In this document: positions 10,297-20,956 of the stretch, piece after piece
Position numbering within the stretch: position 1 is the stretch's first letter
How the letters are laid out: each line of letters opens with the position of its first letter
NCBI RefSeq assembly: GCF_958298935.1
Contig: NC_084923.1
Coordinates: forward strand, 29,046,501 to 29,110,500
Direction: 5' to 3'
Length of the DNA: 64,000 nt
From: Phragmites australis
Lineage: Eukaryota > Streptophyta > Magnoliopsida > Poales > Poaceae
Made by a program: the position numbers and the translations under genes
The notes under the pieces: generated by a model
Seen by the model: the letters and a program-made list of their open reading frames with translations, nothing else
What the model was told of the DNA's origin: nothing
Databases searched by the model: none

Positions 10297-13284
10297 AGTT
10301 GTGTGAGGAACCGTCCAAATAATATTCTAATTAATCATCAGGAGGATCATTATTCATAATCACAACCTCGAGGATTAACCAGAATACCATTCCGGTAGTC
10401 CCGGCACGTGTTTTGTGCCCAAGATCGAAACACATGCCTTCCAACTCAAATATCACAACACAGTTTAATAGAGAGCAAGTAATTAAGCTGTATTACAATA
10501 CTTAAGCATGCAACTGCTTCCACAATTTACAACAAAAGAGGAACAACAACAACTATGCAGCGGAAGATAAACCTATACAACAAAAGAGTATGGAGCCGTA
10601 TGCCCTTAGGCTCCATACCAAAAGCGCCGGAGTTCGGAGTAGAAGGTGCTACTCCTGCCCGCCACCCTGATCGATAGGCACAAAGTAGCCGAACACTGCC
10701 TCTTCCTCGCCAACCTGTGAACCTGAAACTTAAGGGCAGTACCCTTAGTACAAAGGTACTAGCAAGTCTTACACAGTATGAGTATATATATTCTCGAATC
10801 CAAGGATCATGCATTTAAAGCTATAGCAAGGATTAAGACATGTTTAAGTTCATTAAGCGGTAAGCAACCTAGACTCTAGGTGTAAGCAACTGACTTAACC
10901 AACCACCAACTCAAACCCTGCCAACCAACTGATCAGAACAGATATATAAACAACAAGTGTATAAGAGTAAACCATTACCACCAAACCACCGACCACATAC
11001 CGACCAAACCACCCAAACCAACTATGCCACAATCCACATCGAAACTCTACGACCAAAACATGGTCGCTCGGTGGAGATAAGCGATAGCAATGCTCATGAC
11101 CGAGAGCGCGGCAGCTCAAACTGATTATACACCCTACAGGGGGATACTCCTGGACCCACACGACATAGGAACCATATGGCTTATGCCACCCGCTAAGATG
11201 CACACAAGGGGGTACCCGTGATAACCTTTCCCAACCAGGCCCAACCATGTGGATCAACCATAGCTCGGCGCGGCGGTATTAGAACGACTCCCCGAGAAAA
11301 CTAATACCGCTAAAAGTCCGAACTCAAACCGGACTCGCACCGTCTATGACGAGGTCCACATGACCACGTCTGCGAAGGTAATCAGCTCGCCTACCATTAT
11401 ATCAGCATGTGGTGAGTAAGGTAAGTGCTAAAACCGACTACACCGACGGTCGGTGCTTAACCGGTGCAAGCGGTCTACGGTGTCCGGGTTCCCTTCCCGA
11501 ACTGCCTGAGGACTCCTCGTGAGCAGATGACACCCCTAACACCGCCCACACCTCGTCTCCACTCACCACTCACCAAACCGACTCATCATCAACACAACCA
11601 CAAGTGTGAACAAGTAATAGGCCCTAGGCTCGCGACAACGGTGGATGCCGTCGTCGACTTCTACCGGAAAGCCTAAGTACCACTAAGCATAGCGAACTAT
11701 AATTAGACCGCGATGACACCACTAGGCTCCAAGGAATAACACATGACCAAAATGGGAGAATGCATCGGCATAGGTTCTACCCAACTCGGTACCCAACACA
11801 TGCAATGTATACATAAGCGTAGATAACATATTAGATTTTTCAAGTAGACACGGTGCAATATGGACGATGCTTGCCTTGCTGCCCTAGCTGCTGCTCACAG
11901 CTACCCGAACCACGATCACCACCGTTGGAACCTCCGGGAATAGCCTCGCTCGCCTCGGTCGTCGAATCGACGTTCTCTATAAGAATAATCACGTGCAATG
12001 ATGAGTATGAAAGCCATGCAACAACGGAGGTGACATGCATTATGCCCTGCACATAAAACATCAAATATTTCCTAATTGCAATTAGCATTAACCATTTAAA
12101 CATTTCCTGAAATACTTTAAAGCATAAACCAAAGCTTAAACCAAACTGGAAATTTAAATATGCTTAACATGAGGGTGTATATTTTTACTGAACAGGGCAC
12201 AATTTAGCAAGATTCACAAAATTGGATTCATCAATTTTGGAACTACCAAGATTTAATTATGAATTATCAAAGCCTAAACATGTTTCATTTATTCAATAAT
12301 TTACAGCACACATTTCATGCCCACTGGTATTTTTAATGGGTAGAACATGCCATAACAAAGCCAACAAAATTGGTTTCACAATTTTTGGAGCTATCTACAA
12401 TTTTCTATGCAATTTACAATATTTCAGCCGAATTTATACATTGGAAAACAATTCAAAACCCCATTTACCGGATATTAAAATCCCTAAAACCTTTTTCTAC
12501 CCCGGGCCGGCTAACTCAGGGACTGACCAGTGGGGTCGGCTATTTGACCCTGGGTCAAAACAGCCAGGCGCCAAAGGCGCGTGGCGCTGAGACGGCCGGC
12601 GGCCCGGGTTGTGCCCGCCGGTGGTGAGCGGCGCCACGCCGGCAGCCGGGGAGGGCAGCAACACCACCAGGGGAGGCACGCGGACTTGGTGGGGGCACAC
12701 ATTGATGCCGGTGATGGCCGGAGCATGGCGAGCGGTGGCGCACAGCGGAACGAGCACGGCGGCGGCTCGGTTTAGACCGCCGGCGGCTAGACGGCGGCGT
12801 AATAAGCCCGGCCGAGCACACCTACACGTTCTACGCGAGCGTGCGGATCTAACGGCGCGCCTCCCGGCCTACGAGCTCGACGGCGGCATGGCCGACGGCA
12901 TGCGCGGGGAGGCAGCGGTGGTTCGACCATCGTGGACCACCGTGCCGGCGACGGGACGGAGGGAAAACGGCGCGCGCATAAGGTGTACAGGAGCACGGGG
13001 AAGCTCACCGTGCAGCGGGTTAGGCCGGCGAGATTGTAGAACAGCGGGGCGACGGAGAGGGGTGGAGAGGAGGCTGCTGGCGTTGAGGGAGAAGAATCGG
13101 CCGAGCTCAAACCGCACGGGAAACGCCGGGAAAGGAGGGGAAACTGCGGGGAAGAGCTTTGGCGACCCTCCTCTGCGCCTCTCCTGGCCCAGGCTCGGTG
13201 GAGGCCGTCGGTGGCGCGGTGATTTGGCCGGCGGCCGGTGCTTGTGTGTGCTCTGCGCTCTGCCTGTGCCGGCTGTGCGAGAGG

Positions 13285-13400
13285 AGGAGCAGAAAGAGAG
13301 AGGAAAGCAGAGGGCAGGGAGGGGAGGGGAGGAAAGCAGAGGGCAGGGGGAGGAGGAGCAGAGAGAGAGAGGAAAGCAGAGGGCAGGGAGGGGACGGAAA
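13285..13400 (+). repeat. Purine-rich tandem repeat in the solo LTR
   Basis: Three imperfect copies of 'GAGGAAAGCAGAGGGCAGGG' with GA-rich spacers, giving about 115 bp of almost pure purine on the plus strand. Confidence 0.7.
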
Positions 13401-13509
13401 GCAAAGTGCCGTGTCCTGGTTTTCCGGCGACGTGGCCTGGCCACCGTAGTCAACAAGGGCAGCCGCCGCTTGCTCTGTGAGAGGGGACGGCAGAGAGAGC
13501 AGAGAAGCC

Positions 13510-13522
13510 GGGGGGGGGGGGG
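13510..13522 (+). repeat. Run of 13 G
   Basis: An uninterrupted poly-G homopolymer close to the purine block. It could form a G-quadruplex or be a site of sequencing length error. Confidence 0.8.
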
Positions 13523-14020
13523 ATGACAAGCGGGCCAGCAGGCCCAAGAAACAGTAACCGGTCGGCAAAATATCCCCACTACTTTAGCCATCCATTTGAA
13601 TGCTTTCCCAAAGTCCAAAATTGGTAAAACAAATTTTGTTTGAAACTAAAATTCATAAGAAACCCATTTGAACTTGTTTGACCCAGAATGCTTGAGCCAA
13701 TTTTGAATAAAAATTGTTCAAAGATGCTATCTTTTCCAACTTGTGATAATTTTTATGCCTTCTAAATATTTCCCAAAAATTTGGGAAAATTCATTTATAT
13801 TCTTTTCCTGGCATTTACTAATTTCTAAAATTTTCACCAGCCCTATGTTCAATAGAAGTTTTGTGAGATGCTTTACAACGCATCAGTTAAACCTGGTTTA
13901 ACCAAATTCGGTTTAATCCACATTGCATGTCTATACTGCTCAAAACAAAAAACAAATAATGCTAACGATGCTCAATAGTGCTTAATTACATGTTCAGAAA
14001 CTCTGGGCCATGACAAGTTG

Positions 14021-16215
14021 GGAGTGGTACAACCGCGTCTGCTTTTTTCTCGGAGTGGGGGCTCCACCGTGGCATGATCCGCCGGAGCCTAAGGCTGTCG
14101 GGAAATGAGCACGTGCCACTCCCGCGATCTGTGCGAAGCTGCTCTAGGCCTGGCGGCCTTCTGTCTCCAGGGGTTCGCATACTAGCTTGATGGCTGAGTC
14201 GTCCGAGGTGCCGCTGGTCCGCATGAAGCATCAGAGGCAGGCCAGGAGTGTGGGTGACCTGCCCAGAGGTGAGGGTCAGCTCAGCGGTGGTGACCGGGGA
14301 AGGACCTAGGCTCTTCGGACATTGCCAGCCACCGCTAGAGCTGGAGAGGAGGTGTGGCCTCCATGGAATACGATTTTGGGTTCACCAATTCGGACGTTGA
14401 TGACATCACAGGCATGGGGACTTCTCTGAAGGTGTCCCTGTAGACCGCCTTAGGGGACGTGGCCTCGTCTACGCAGAGTCTCGAGCCGGTTGATGACTTG
14501 GGCCAGGTGGCTGGTGCTAGGGGTACTTTGCCCTCTATCGGGGCTCTCTCCACGACTGCTGAGGGGGGCCCAGCCTTGGGGTATTGACTTTGGATGACTT
14601 CGTGCTGCGCCCGAAGGCGTGAAGGGCCTTTGTCGTGGCTTTCTCTCTTCTCCGGAGTGGAGAGGTCGAGCGATCCTTGGCCCGGCGCCCTTTGGAGGAA
14701 GTGGAGGCATGTCTGGTAGCGGTGGTCTTGCAGATTTAGTGGTTTAGTCCTGATTTACCGAGTCCAGTGCCTGATTCTGAGTAGCTTATTTGGTCCTTTT
14801 CCATCTTCTGTTGTGCCTTGTAGCAAGTAATTTTGATGAGCGCACTGGGATATGGGGGTACCAGGCCTTTGTCGTGGCCTGTGACGAGGTTGACGGCCTT
14901 CATCAAGCCTTGGAGGAGGCCCAAAAGTGGGCGGAGTTTTTGGAGGGTCGTCTTCGGGAGGAGATGGTGCTCCGTGAGAATGAGGAGGGTCTCCGGCGGG
15001 AGGAGGCTTTGAAGCGGGAGCGTGTGGAGGTGAGGCACGGAAGGCTGCCGAAGACCTTCGTGAAGTCAGAGAGTTTGCTGATGCGGCCAATGCAACTTGG
15101 GTGTTGACCGAAGGTGATGCTGAGACCCTTCGGGCCGTGGTGTGTGAGGTGCGGAGAGAGCTGGAGGAGGCTCAGGCATCGAAGTGAGCACTGTGCATGG
15201 AGTGCCACCGGTTAGCTGTACTTGCGTCGGAGGTTGCCCAGATCACCTCCGACGCCCTGAGAAACCTTGCGGCAAGGTGCCCACCACTCCCTTCCCACTC
15301 AGAGACATCGATGATGCCGCTCTTTTGGCTTTGGTCTGTCGCGAAGGTAATGGTTAGAGCTGCGGAGGCATACGCGAGGTCTAGCACACGCATGGTTGCA
15401 GCACTCCAGCTGACCCTGCTGCACCAAGCGGGGGTTGGTCCTCTCGAAGTACTAGAGTGGCCAGTGTCGGACTCTATGATCGAGGGTTTTCGGCCCGAAG
15501 AACCTCTGGTGGTGATCCGCGCATCTCTGGAGAACTTCCGTCATAACTTGTGGGCAAGGCACGGCCGGGGTGTGACGCTACGCTACATGGCCGGTCAGGT
15601 GACTCCGGGTGCCCCGGGAGGTCTTCATTCGGGTTGTTCGTCGGGAGGTCCGGCCCCTCGTCTGAAGCCTGCAAGAGCACCGTGGCCCTCTGGAGGCCCC
15701 TCGCTTCGAGCCGGTTCCCCGTAGGAGCAGTCTTCATGTGTGGATGCCCCAGAGGTGTAGCTCTGTTGCAGGCCATCTATTTTTTGCTTTCTTTCTTTCT
15801 GAAGGGGGTCAAAGTCTTAATTTGTTGACTACCCCCTTCTTCTTTATGTATTTGGGCTTTTTTTTCTTATCTAAATGGAGTCATGGCTACCTTCTTGTGG
15901 TTCGCATGTGTTATTCTGGAGGGTTCATGCCTTTGAGGCTAACTAGAGTCCGATCTATGTGTATAGGTGTGACGGCCTAAAGCTAGAGGGGGCCTCGCTC
16001 ATATTAGAGATGGTGCCTCCGGGGAGGGATCAAGTGTGTCTGGAGCGTCTGGGGCCACTCCGTCTATCCGACGGCAGGGTCGCTTTGTTATGCCCTGTGA
16101 TTCTGAGGACTGCGTGGATCCGAAGGTGGCCGCCGATGTCTTGGTCAAGGTTGAGATGGAAGACCCCCTTGTGTCTAGCCTGAATGTATGTTTTTTTGTA
16201 AAGGACGGCTAGTGT
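14021..16215 (+). pseudogene. Antisense ORF of copy A, C-terminal part
   Basis: Continuation of the antisense ORF after the solo LTR. Recognisable shared blocks with copy B (51200-53400) are a TSDDFVLR-like segment near 14590, ALEEAQKWAEFLEGRLREEM near 14910-14960 (heptad-like and charged, a likely coiled coil), LAVLASEVAQITSDAL near 15210, and VAADVLVKVEMEDPL near 16130-16160. Intron-like and frame-shifted spacers separate the blocks and in-frame stops occur, so it is a pseudogene. An acidic tail (EDELDFLAF) is readable near 16380. Confidence 0.6.
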
Positions 16216-16495
16216 GCAGCTCGATCAGCTTGGGAGGTTGCTGGTCCACATTTCTTACAATGCCTTGTCCTCCCTCGGGATCCTGATGGAAGGGTGCCTT
16301 TGGAAATTCTTGAACCTATCTTGGGCGAGGTGAAGGTGGAGGTGCAGGCTGCGGAGTCCCCACTGGAAGAGTAGGAGGAGGATGAGCTAGATTTCTTAGC
16401 CTTCGACTCGTGTCCCTTCCCAGCAGGCCCTTCGTCTTCCCGAGGCCAAGGGGGCTCTCCTTTAGGCAGTGGTTTCCGGAGGATCAATACTTTGT

Positions 16496-16925
16496 ATGAA
16501 TCCTTTTTGGCACGGAGGCTAGGCCTTCAAGATGCCAGGGAGGTTATCCCTTCGCCACATAGGTCAGCTAGGTCTTAAAAGATGACGGAGGGTCTTATGC
16601 CTGTCCGGCACGGAGACAATGCCTTCAAGATGCCGGAGCGGTCTTTGCCTCTCTTCCACATAGGTTAGCTACACATTAAAGATGGCGTAGAGATATATTC
16701 CTGTCTAGCATGGAGGCTTAAGTCTTCAAGATGCTGGAGCGGTCTTTGCCTCTCCGTCACATAGGTCAGCTAGGCCTTAAGGATGGTGGAGGGATATATT
16801 TCTTTGGCACGGAGATGCCGGAGGGATTTAGTTCTCTTGGCACAGAGGCAGTGCCTTCAAGATGCCGAAGGGTCTTATCCCTTCAGCATGGAGGAAGTGC
16901 CTCAAGATGCCGGAGGGTCTTAGTA
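16496..16925 (+). repeat. Degenerate tandem repeat, about 80-120 bp unit
   Basis: Repeated words 'CTTCAAGATGCCGGAG', 'GGTCTTTGCCTCTC', 'CATAGGTCAGCTAGG' and 'GGCACGGAGGC' recur four to five times. The array lies between the antisense ORF and pol. A remnant of the same unit is at about 53870-53985 in copy B. Confidence 0.7.
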
Positions 16926-16989
16926 GGCTCTGTGCGGGGTAGGCATTTTCTGGGAGGTGACACCTCTAGGTAAGGTGGTTATTTGTGGG

Positions 16990-17265
16990 TGGGTAATCTA
17001 TGGTTTTATTTGTTTTTGGACCTTTGGAGTGGGCAGAGTCTGGGGGGCCCTACACATAGTATTTGCGAAGGGTCTTCGCTTTCCAACTGTGTGGTAGGGG
17101 GATTCCTTCTGTGTCGGCCTGACGGTAGGAGTCGAGTCTATTAGACCTAAGGACCAGGTATGGGCCTTTCTATTTGTCGTGCAGTTTTCTTGAAGCCAGG
17201 GCATGTCAAAGTACTAGGTCGCCAGTTCGAAGCTTCGTGGCGCAACCTTAGGATCATACCAGGAC
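16990..17265 (-). pseudogene. Integrase C-terminus (pol end) of copy A
   Basis: Read from 17265 leftwards the translation contains YDPKVAPRSFELA, then a tract equivalent to 'SRKLHDKWEGPYLV', then SYRQADTEGIPLPHSW and LRKYYV, with frame changes. This is the conserved end of Ty3/gypsy integrase of Tat-type elements (GDLVL, WEGPY, WNxxxLRKYY). It fixes the sense of copy A as minus and shows that the plus-strand ORFs to its left lie between pol and the 3' LTR. It is cut at about 17265 where a plus-sense LTR begins. Confidence 0.7.
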
Positions 17266-18014
17266 CCCCCGAACCTTGATCTCCTGACACTTTCCAAAAC
17301 ATGGCTTCCCGAAGCCTCGGCCCTCCGAAGCTTCGGCCTCCCTAAGTCCTGGCCCTCTAAGGTCCCGCTTCCCAACGTCTTCACCTCCCTGTTCTGTGCC
17401 TCTCCAGGACCCCACCTCGGGATGATCAGGCTACCTTCACGACGGCAGCGAGGTGAGTCAGCAGGCCCTGGGAAGATCTGCCGAGAGGGGAGCGCCGGTT
17501 CTGCTTTGCCTGCAAGGAAGTGACCGGCATTAAAAGCTTAGGCTGAATAGACGCAACTCTGACACCTTGGTGTGATGAGGGCTATCCTAACACCCCTGAT
17601 AGTGCGACATCGGGCCGTAATTAGCGACCGGCTCGCCCCCTACAGGGGGTAGGCACCACGATAATTACCACGGTGGATATTTATTTCCCGACAAGATAGA
17701 AGGTAGTCATCAAGGATAAGGCTCAGTAATTTGGCCGGATCCTGGATATTTGTACATTATGATAACTTGTACGCCAAGCTACGCATGGCCCTATAAATAG
17801 GAGGCCATGGTCCTCTGGGCAGGGGATGGTCACAGCAAAAAGGAACACGCATCACAATGAGCATTGTGATACTCCTCCCAGGGTGATACATTTTCCTATC
17901 ATCAGTATACCCGTGGTGTTCCTTCCTCTCAAACTTCATCTCCAAGCTTGAGTCTCCTCCTGAGAAGAAACTCTCACCGTACATGCTGGAGCAAGATGAA
18001 CTCTTGCTCTAACA
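17266..18014 (+). repeat. 5' LTR of a Dasheng-like LARD, 5'-truncated
   Basis: Matches 23724-24935 in the same orientation from about 'CCAAAACATGGCTTCCCGAAGC' onward and ends CTCTTGCTCTAACA at 18014, directly before a primer-binding site. It contains the promoter core CCCTATAAATAGG at about 17789-17801. The TGTTGGGG start is missing: the left junction falls into the pol of copy A, so the element has lost its true left end by deletion or recombination. Confidence 0.8.
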
Positions 18015-18015
18015 A

Positions 18016-18030
18016 TGGCGCCGTCTGTGG
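18016..18030 (+). promoter_or_regulatory. Primer-binding site of the LARD
   Basis: TGGCGCCGTCTGTGG immediately after the LTR. This is the primer-binding type used by RIRE2/Tat-like elements in grasses, and it sets the element's sense as plus. Confidence 0.75.
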
Positions 18031-18122
18031 AGACTCAAACACAGAAGTGCTAAGAGAGGTAGGAATCCACAAGGAAAACCACCAGAGAATCAGGTAAAGC
18101 CGCCACACCCACCGTTGTAAGC

Positions 18123-18885
18123 ATGCAACCATATGCATCGTTGTCTCAGCCATACGCCCCATTTGCATACTCCAGCCCCGCTGCTGTGTGGGATGGTGTT
18201 CCTTCGACCTTGGCCAACCCAGAACCCTGGGTCAGTATAGGAACTCCAGACGGCGCAGAGGCCTTTAAGCCCCTCCACAACGAAGACCTCACCGCCTCAG
18301 AAGAGGACACGGCTGAAGCCACAACCAAGCAGGCCGCCTTCCAATGGTTCTGGGTGGTCCAACCCAAGAATGCTCCCAACTAGACTTGGTCCCCATGTAT
18401 CCCCTTCGACCACACCTGGGATACCCCGAGCGAGCCAACATCTTCGGAAAGTCTATCCACCCAGCGCCCTCCTTGGGCCCCTCAGGCAAGAAAGGGTTCC
18501 AAGGAGACGGAGGGCTCCGGGGGGCACGGACCCCTCCAGCGCCTCCGACGCCACCCTTGCAGCGCTAATCACACGCAGCGAACTCCAAGCCCGCCTCGTC
18601 TGGGTAGGCATAGTCAGAACCACTTCGGCTCCAAAAGCCGGTTCACCGGGCGGCCTCGGTGGTCTCCCAAGGGAAACCACAGGCTCCGGGGCACACCACC
18701 TTCGACAACGACCCCAACGACAACTCCAATCTCCGGTGCCGTTGGAGGCACACGGGTGCGTCCTGCGCGAACCAAGACGCGGCCACAACACCAATGACTA
18801 TCGCACCCTCATGACCTTCCGGGAGGCATACCTCAGAAGGCAAGCAGAATACCTGGCCGCAGAAGGAGCCGGCGAAGGATGATGC
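18123..18885 (+). pseudogene. Gag-derived remnant of the LARD
   Basis: An 86-codon frame (18123-18383) continues in another frame to 18882. The C-terminus reads CVLREPRRGHNTNDYRTLMT followed by EAYLRRQAEYLAAE, which looks like the gag zinc-knuckle-like block of RIRE2-type elements (C...H..GH.T..C) with one Cys replaced by Tyr. No protease, RT, RNase H or integrase follows, so the element cannot be autonomous. Confidence 0.5.
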
Positions 18886-19539
18886 AGAGTTCGGAGGCCT
18901 GGGGCAAACTCTCGGGCGAATCCCCGGCCCCTCAACCTTGCACCATCACCACCAACCCTACTACCAACGGTACCATACCTAGCAACGAGAACTGAGTCAG
19001 GGACAGACCATCGCCAGGCTCCAGACAAAGTACCTCCAGAGCCGGGCAGTGACTAGGGGCCAAGGCGGTCGAGGACCACCTCTCCTGACCAGTCTTCGAC
19101 CACGCCTCCCACATACTGCCACTAGGCTCTGGACGGATTACCTCCGGAGTTGAGCAATGGCTAAATGCTGAGGGGGTCAAAAACCGCCTCACCCAGCCTA
19201 GCCACAGGCTTCGAGGTTGCCAAGCCTCACAATAGAGGCCTTATTCCTACCAAGGTACGCCCATTGTTAATTACTAAGTAGTTTACCTAGTGATTCGTCT
19301 TTCATGCGGCAAGGTTAGAGTCCATTGGAGGCCTCCAACCATATTGTTAGAAGTCTGTTGCAATAAGATAGCTACTAAGTAGATGCAGTAGAACTTAAGT
19401 TACATTCTCATTTAGCATGAGCAGTTGTTTAACCCAGCTATGTTTCATGCTACAACTAGCTTCTTATTGCTAACAGTAGACTGCAAAACTTAGTTAGTAT
19501 AAACCATGCAACATCCCTGTACTCCCGCAGACGCATCGA

Positions 19540-20100
19540 GCCTAGGTTGCCTAGGGGGCGGGTCTGCCCAGGTTTCCTAGAAGACATTATGTGGCCTCGG
19601 AAGTGTAGTTGTCACATATCAAGGGATTTCCTTGATAGACCGTGTTGCGGCGCTACCTGTAGGACATCTTCGGGTGGCATGACAAGTCGACGTATCGCGG
19701 ATGTAGCATGCCTAGGTCAATTGGAAGGAAAGACTGCCTAGATTTCCTGAAAGGCATTGCGTAGTCTCGATAGACAGTGAGGCCCACACCCGTGAGCACC
19801 GCCTATGCCTAGGTCACATGCAAGGAAGATTATGCCCAGGGTGCCATGGAAGGATTTTGCATAGCCTCGGGTGTCAAAGCCACGCCCTAGGGGATGTCCT
19901 CGGTGTCAGAGTTGCGGTGCTCCGAGGAATGCTGTCGCGAGGAATCCTCGCTACACGTCATGCCTACACACCACGGGCGTAGCATGCCTGGGTCACCTGG
20001 AAGGCAAGATTGCCTAGGTTTCCTGGAAAGTATTGTGTAGCCTCGATAGTGTGTTGATGCCGGTTATCAAGGGACTTCCTTGGTAACGTAGTTGCGGTGC
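19540..20100 (+). repeat. Degenerate repeats around 'GCATGCCTAGGTCACCTGG'
   Basis: Four diverged units, each with 'CCTAGGTCA..TGGAAGG' followed by 'TGCCTAGGTTTCCTGGAA' and 'TAGCCTCG'. The equivalent region of the fragment at 47785-48240 has three units about 165 bp apart. Confidence 0.7.
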
Positions 20101-20126
20101 CCTACGATGAAAACAGAGTGCTTTAC

Positions 20127-20680
20127 CAAACCTCCGATAAAAATGGACAGCCTTTTACAAACCTTCACAAAACAGAGAGTTTTACAAACCTCTGGCAAAA
20201 AATAGACTTTTACAAACCTCCGACAAAAACAGGGAGCCTTTCACAAACCTCCACAAAACGGAGAGCCTTTTCCAAACCTTGGCACAACAGAGAGTTTACA
20301 AACCTCCGCAAAACAGAGAGCCTTTTCCAAACCTCCGCACAATGGAGAGTTTTACAAACCTCTGTCAAAAAATGGGGAGCCTTTCCAAACCTCCACACAA
20401 TGGAGAGTTTTTTACAAACCTCCGGCAAAACCGGAGAGCCTTTTCCAAACCTCTACACAACAAAGAGTTTTACAAACCTCCAACAAAAACGGGGAGCCTT
20501 TCCAAACCTCCGCCCAACGGAGAGCTTTTTCCAAACCTCCACACAACAGAGAGTTTTATAAACCTCCGGTAAAAATGAAGAGCCTGTCCAAAACCTCTGC
20601 ACCATGGAGAGTTTTTACAAAACCTCCGCCAAAACGGAAAGACCTCCAAAAACCCCCGCGAATGGGATATTTTCTGGGAA
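20127..20680 (+). repeat. 30-bp tandem array with hairpin-forming units
   Basis: About 18 units of the type 'TTTACAAACCTCCG' + 'CAAAA' + 'CGGAGAGCC'. CTCCG and CGGAG inside each unit are self-complementary across a 4-7 nt A-rich loop. A homologous array is at 48274-48690. The period is a multiple of three, so long but meaningless ORFs run through it. Confidence 0.85.
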
Positions 20681-20956
20681 CTCCGCTGGGCGAAAATGTT
20701 CTGAAAAGACCTCACGGGAAAAGTACCCCAGCATCTTGAAGGCAAAACACCCTCGTGCCGTAGGGGTACAAAACCCGCTAGCCTCTAGAAAGGCACAAAA
20801 AACAAATCAGAGGGGTATAAAACCCCCCTCCCTATAGGGAAAGGTATGACCCGCGTGACTCCAAACACGTATGGTAAAAGGTAACAACATTACCATACTC
20901 TCCTCCAAAAACACCTTTTACATGTTATTTTATGAGGGCTATACTAACATTTAATA

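Larger units (their letters stand above)
10302..14015 (-). mobile_element. Solo LTR (3714 bp) of a long-LTR Ty3/gypsy element
   Basis: Bounded by TGTGAGGAACC at the left and GGCCATGACA at the right, with an exact 5-bp duplication outside. It has no primer-binding site and no internal region. Read on the minus strand it starts TGTCATGGCCC and ends GACGGTTCCTCACA; the GC-rich centre followed by a leader-like AT-rich 3' portion suggests the sense strand is minus, as in Tekay-type long LTRs. The long ORFs inside 12500-13620 on both strands are a by-product of GC-richness. A solo LTR normally arises by recombination between the two LTRs of a full element. Confidence 0.85.
10297..14020. repeat. 5-bp target duplication AGTTG flanking the solo LTR
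   Basis: AGTTG is at 10297-10301 and again at 14016-14020. Removing the insert restores a continuous 'gagttgggagtggtac', which matches the uninterrupted second copy at about 51193-51213. This proves the insertion boundaries. Confidence 0.9.

Noticed and set aside
12497..13618. ORFs of up to 305 codons on both strands (for example 12609-13526 plus, 12869-13618 minus)
   Set aside because: They overlap on both strands in a GC-rich part of a solo LTR with a lone TSD pair. Their composition (Arg, Ala, Gly, Pro) follows base composition and no domain is visible.
20127..20680. Regularly spaced 30-bp repeats resembling a CRISPR array
   Set aside because: Units are contiguous with no unique spacers, the host is a plant, and the array lies inside a retrotransposon.
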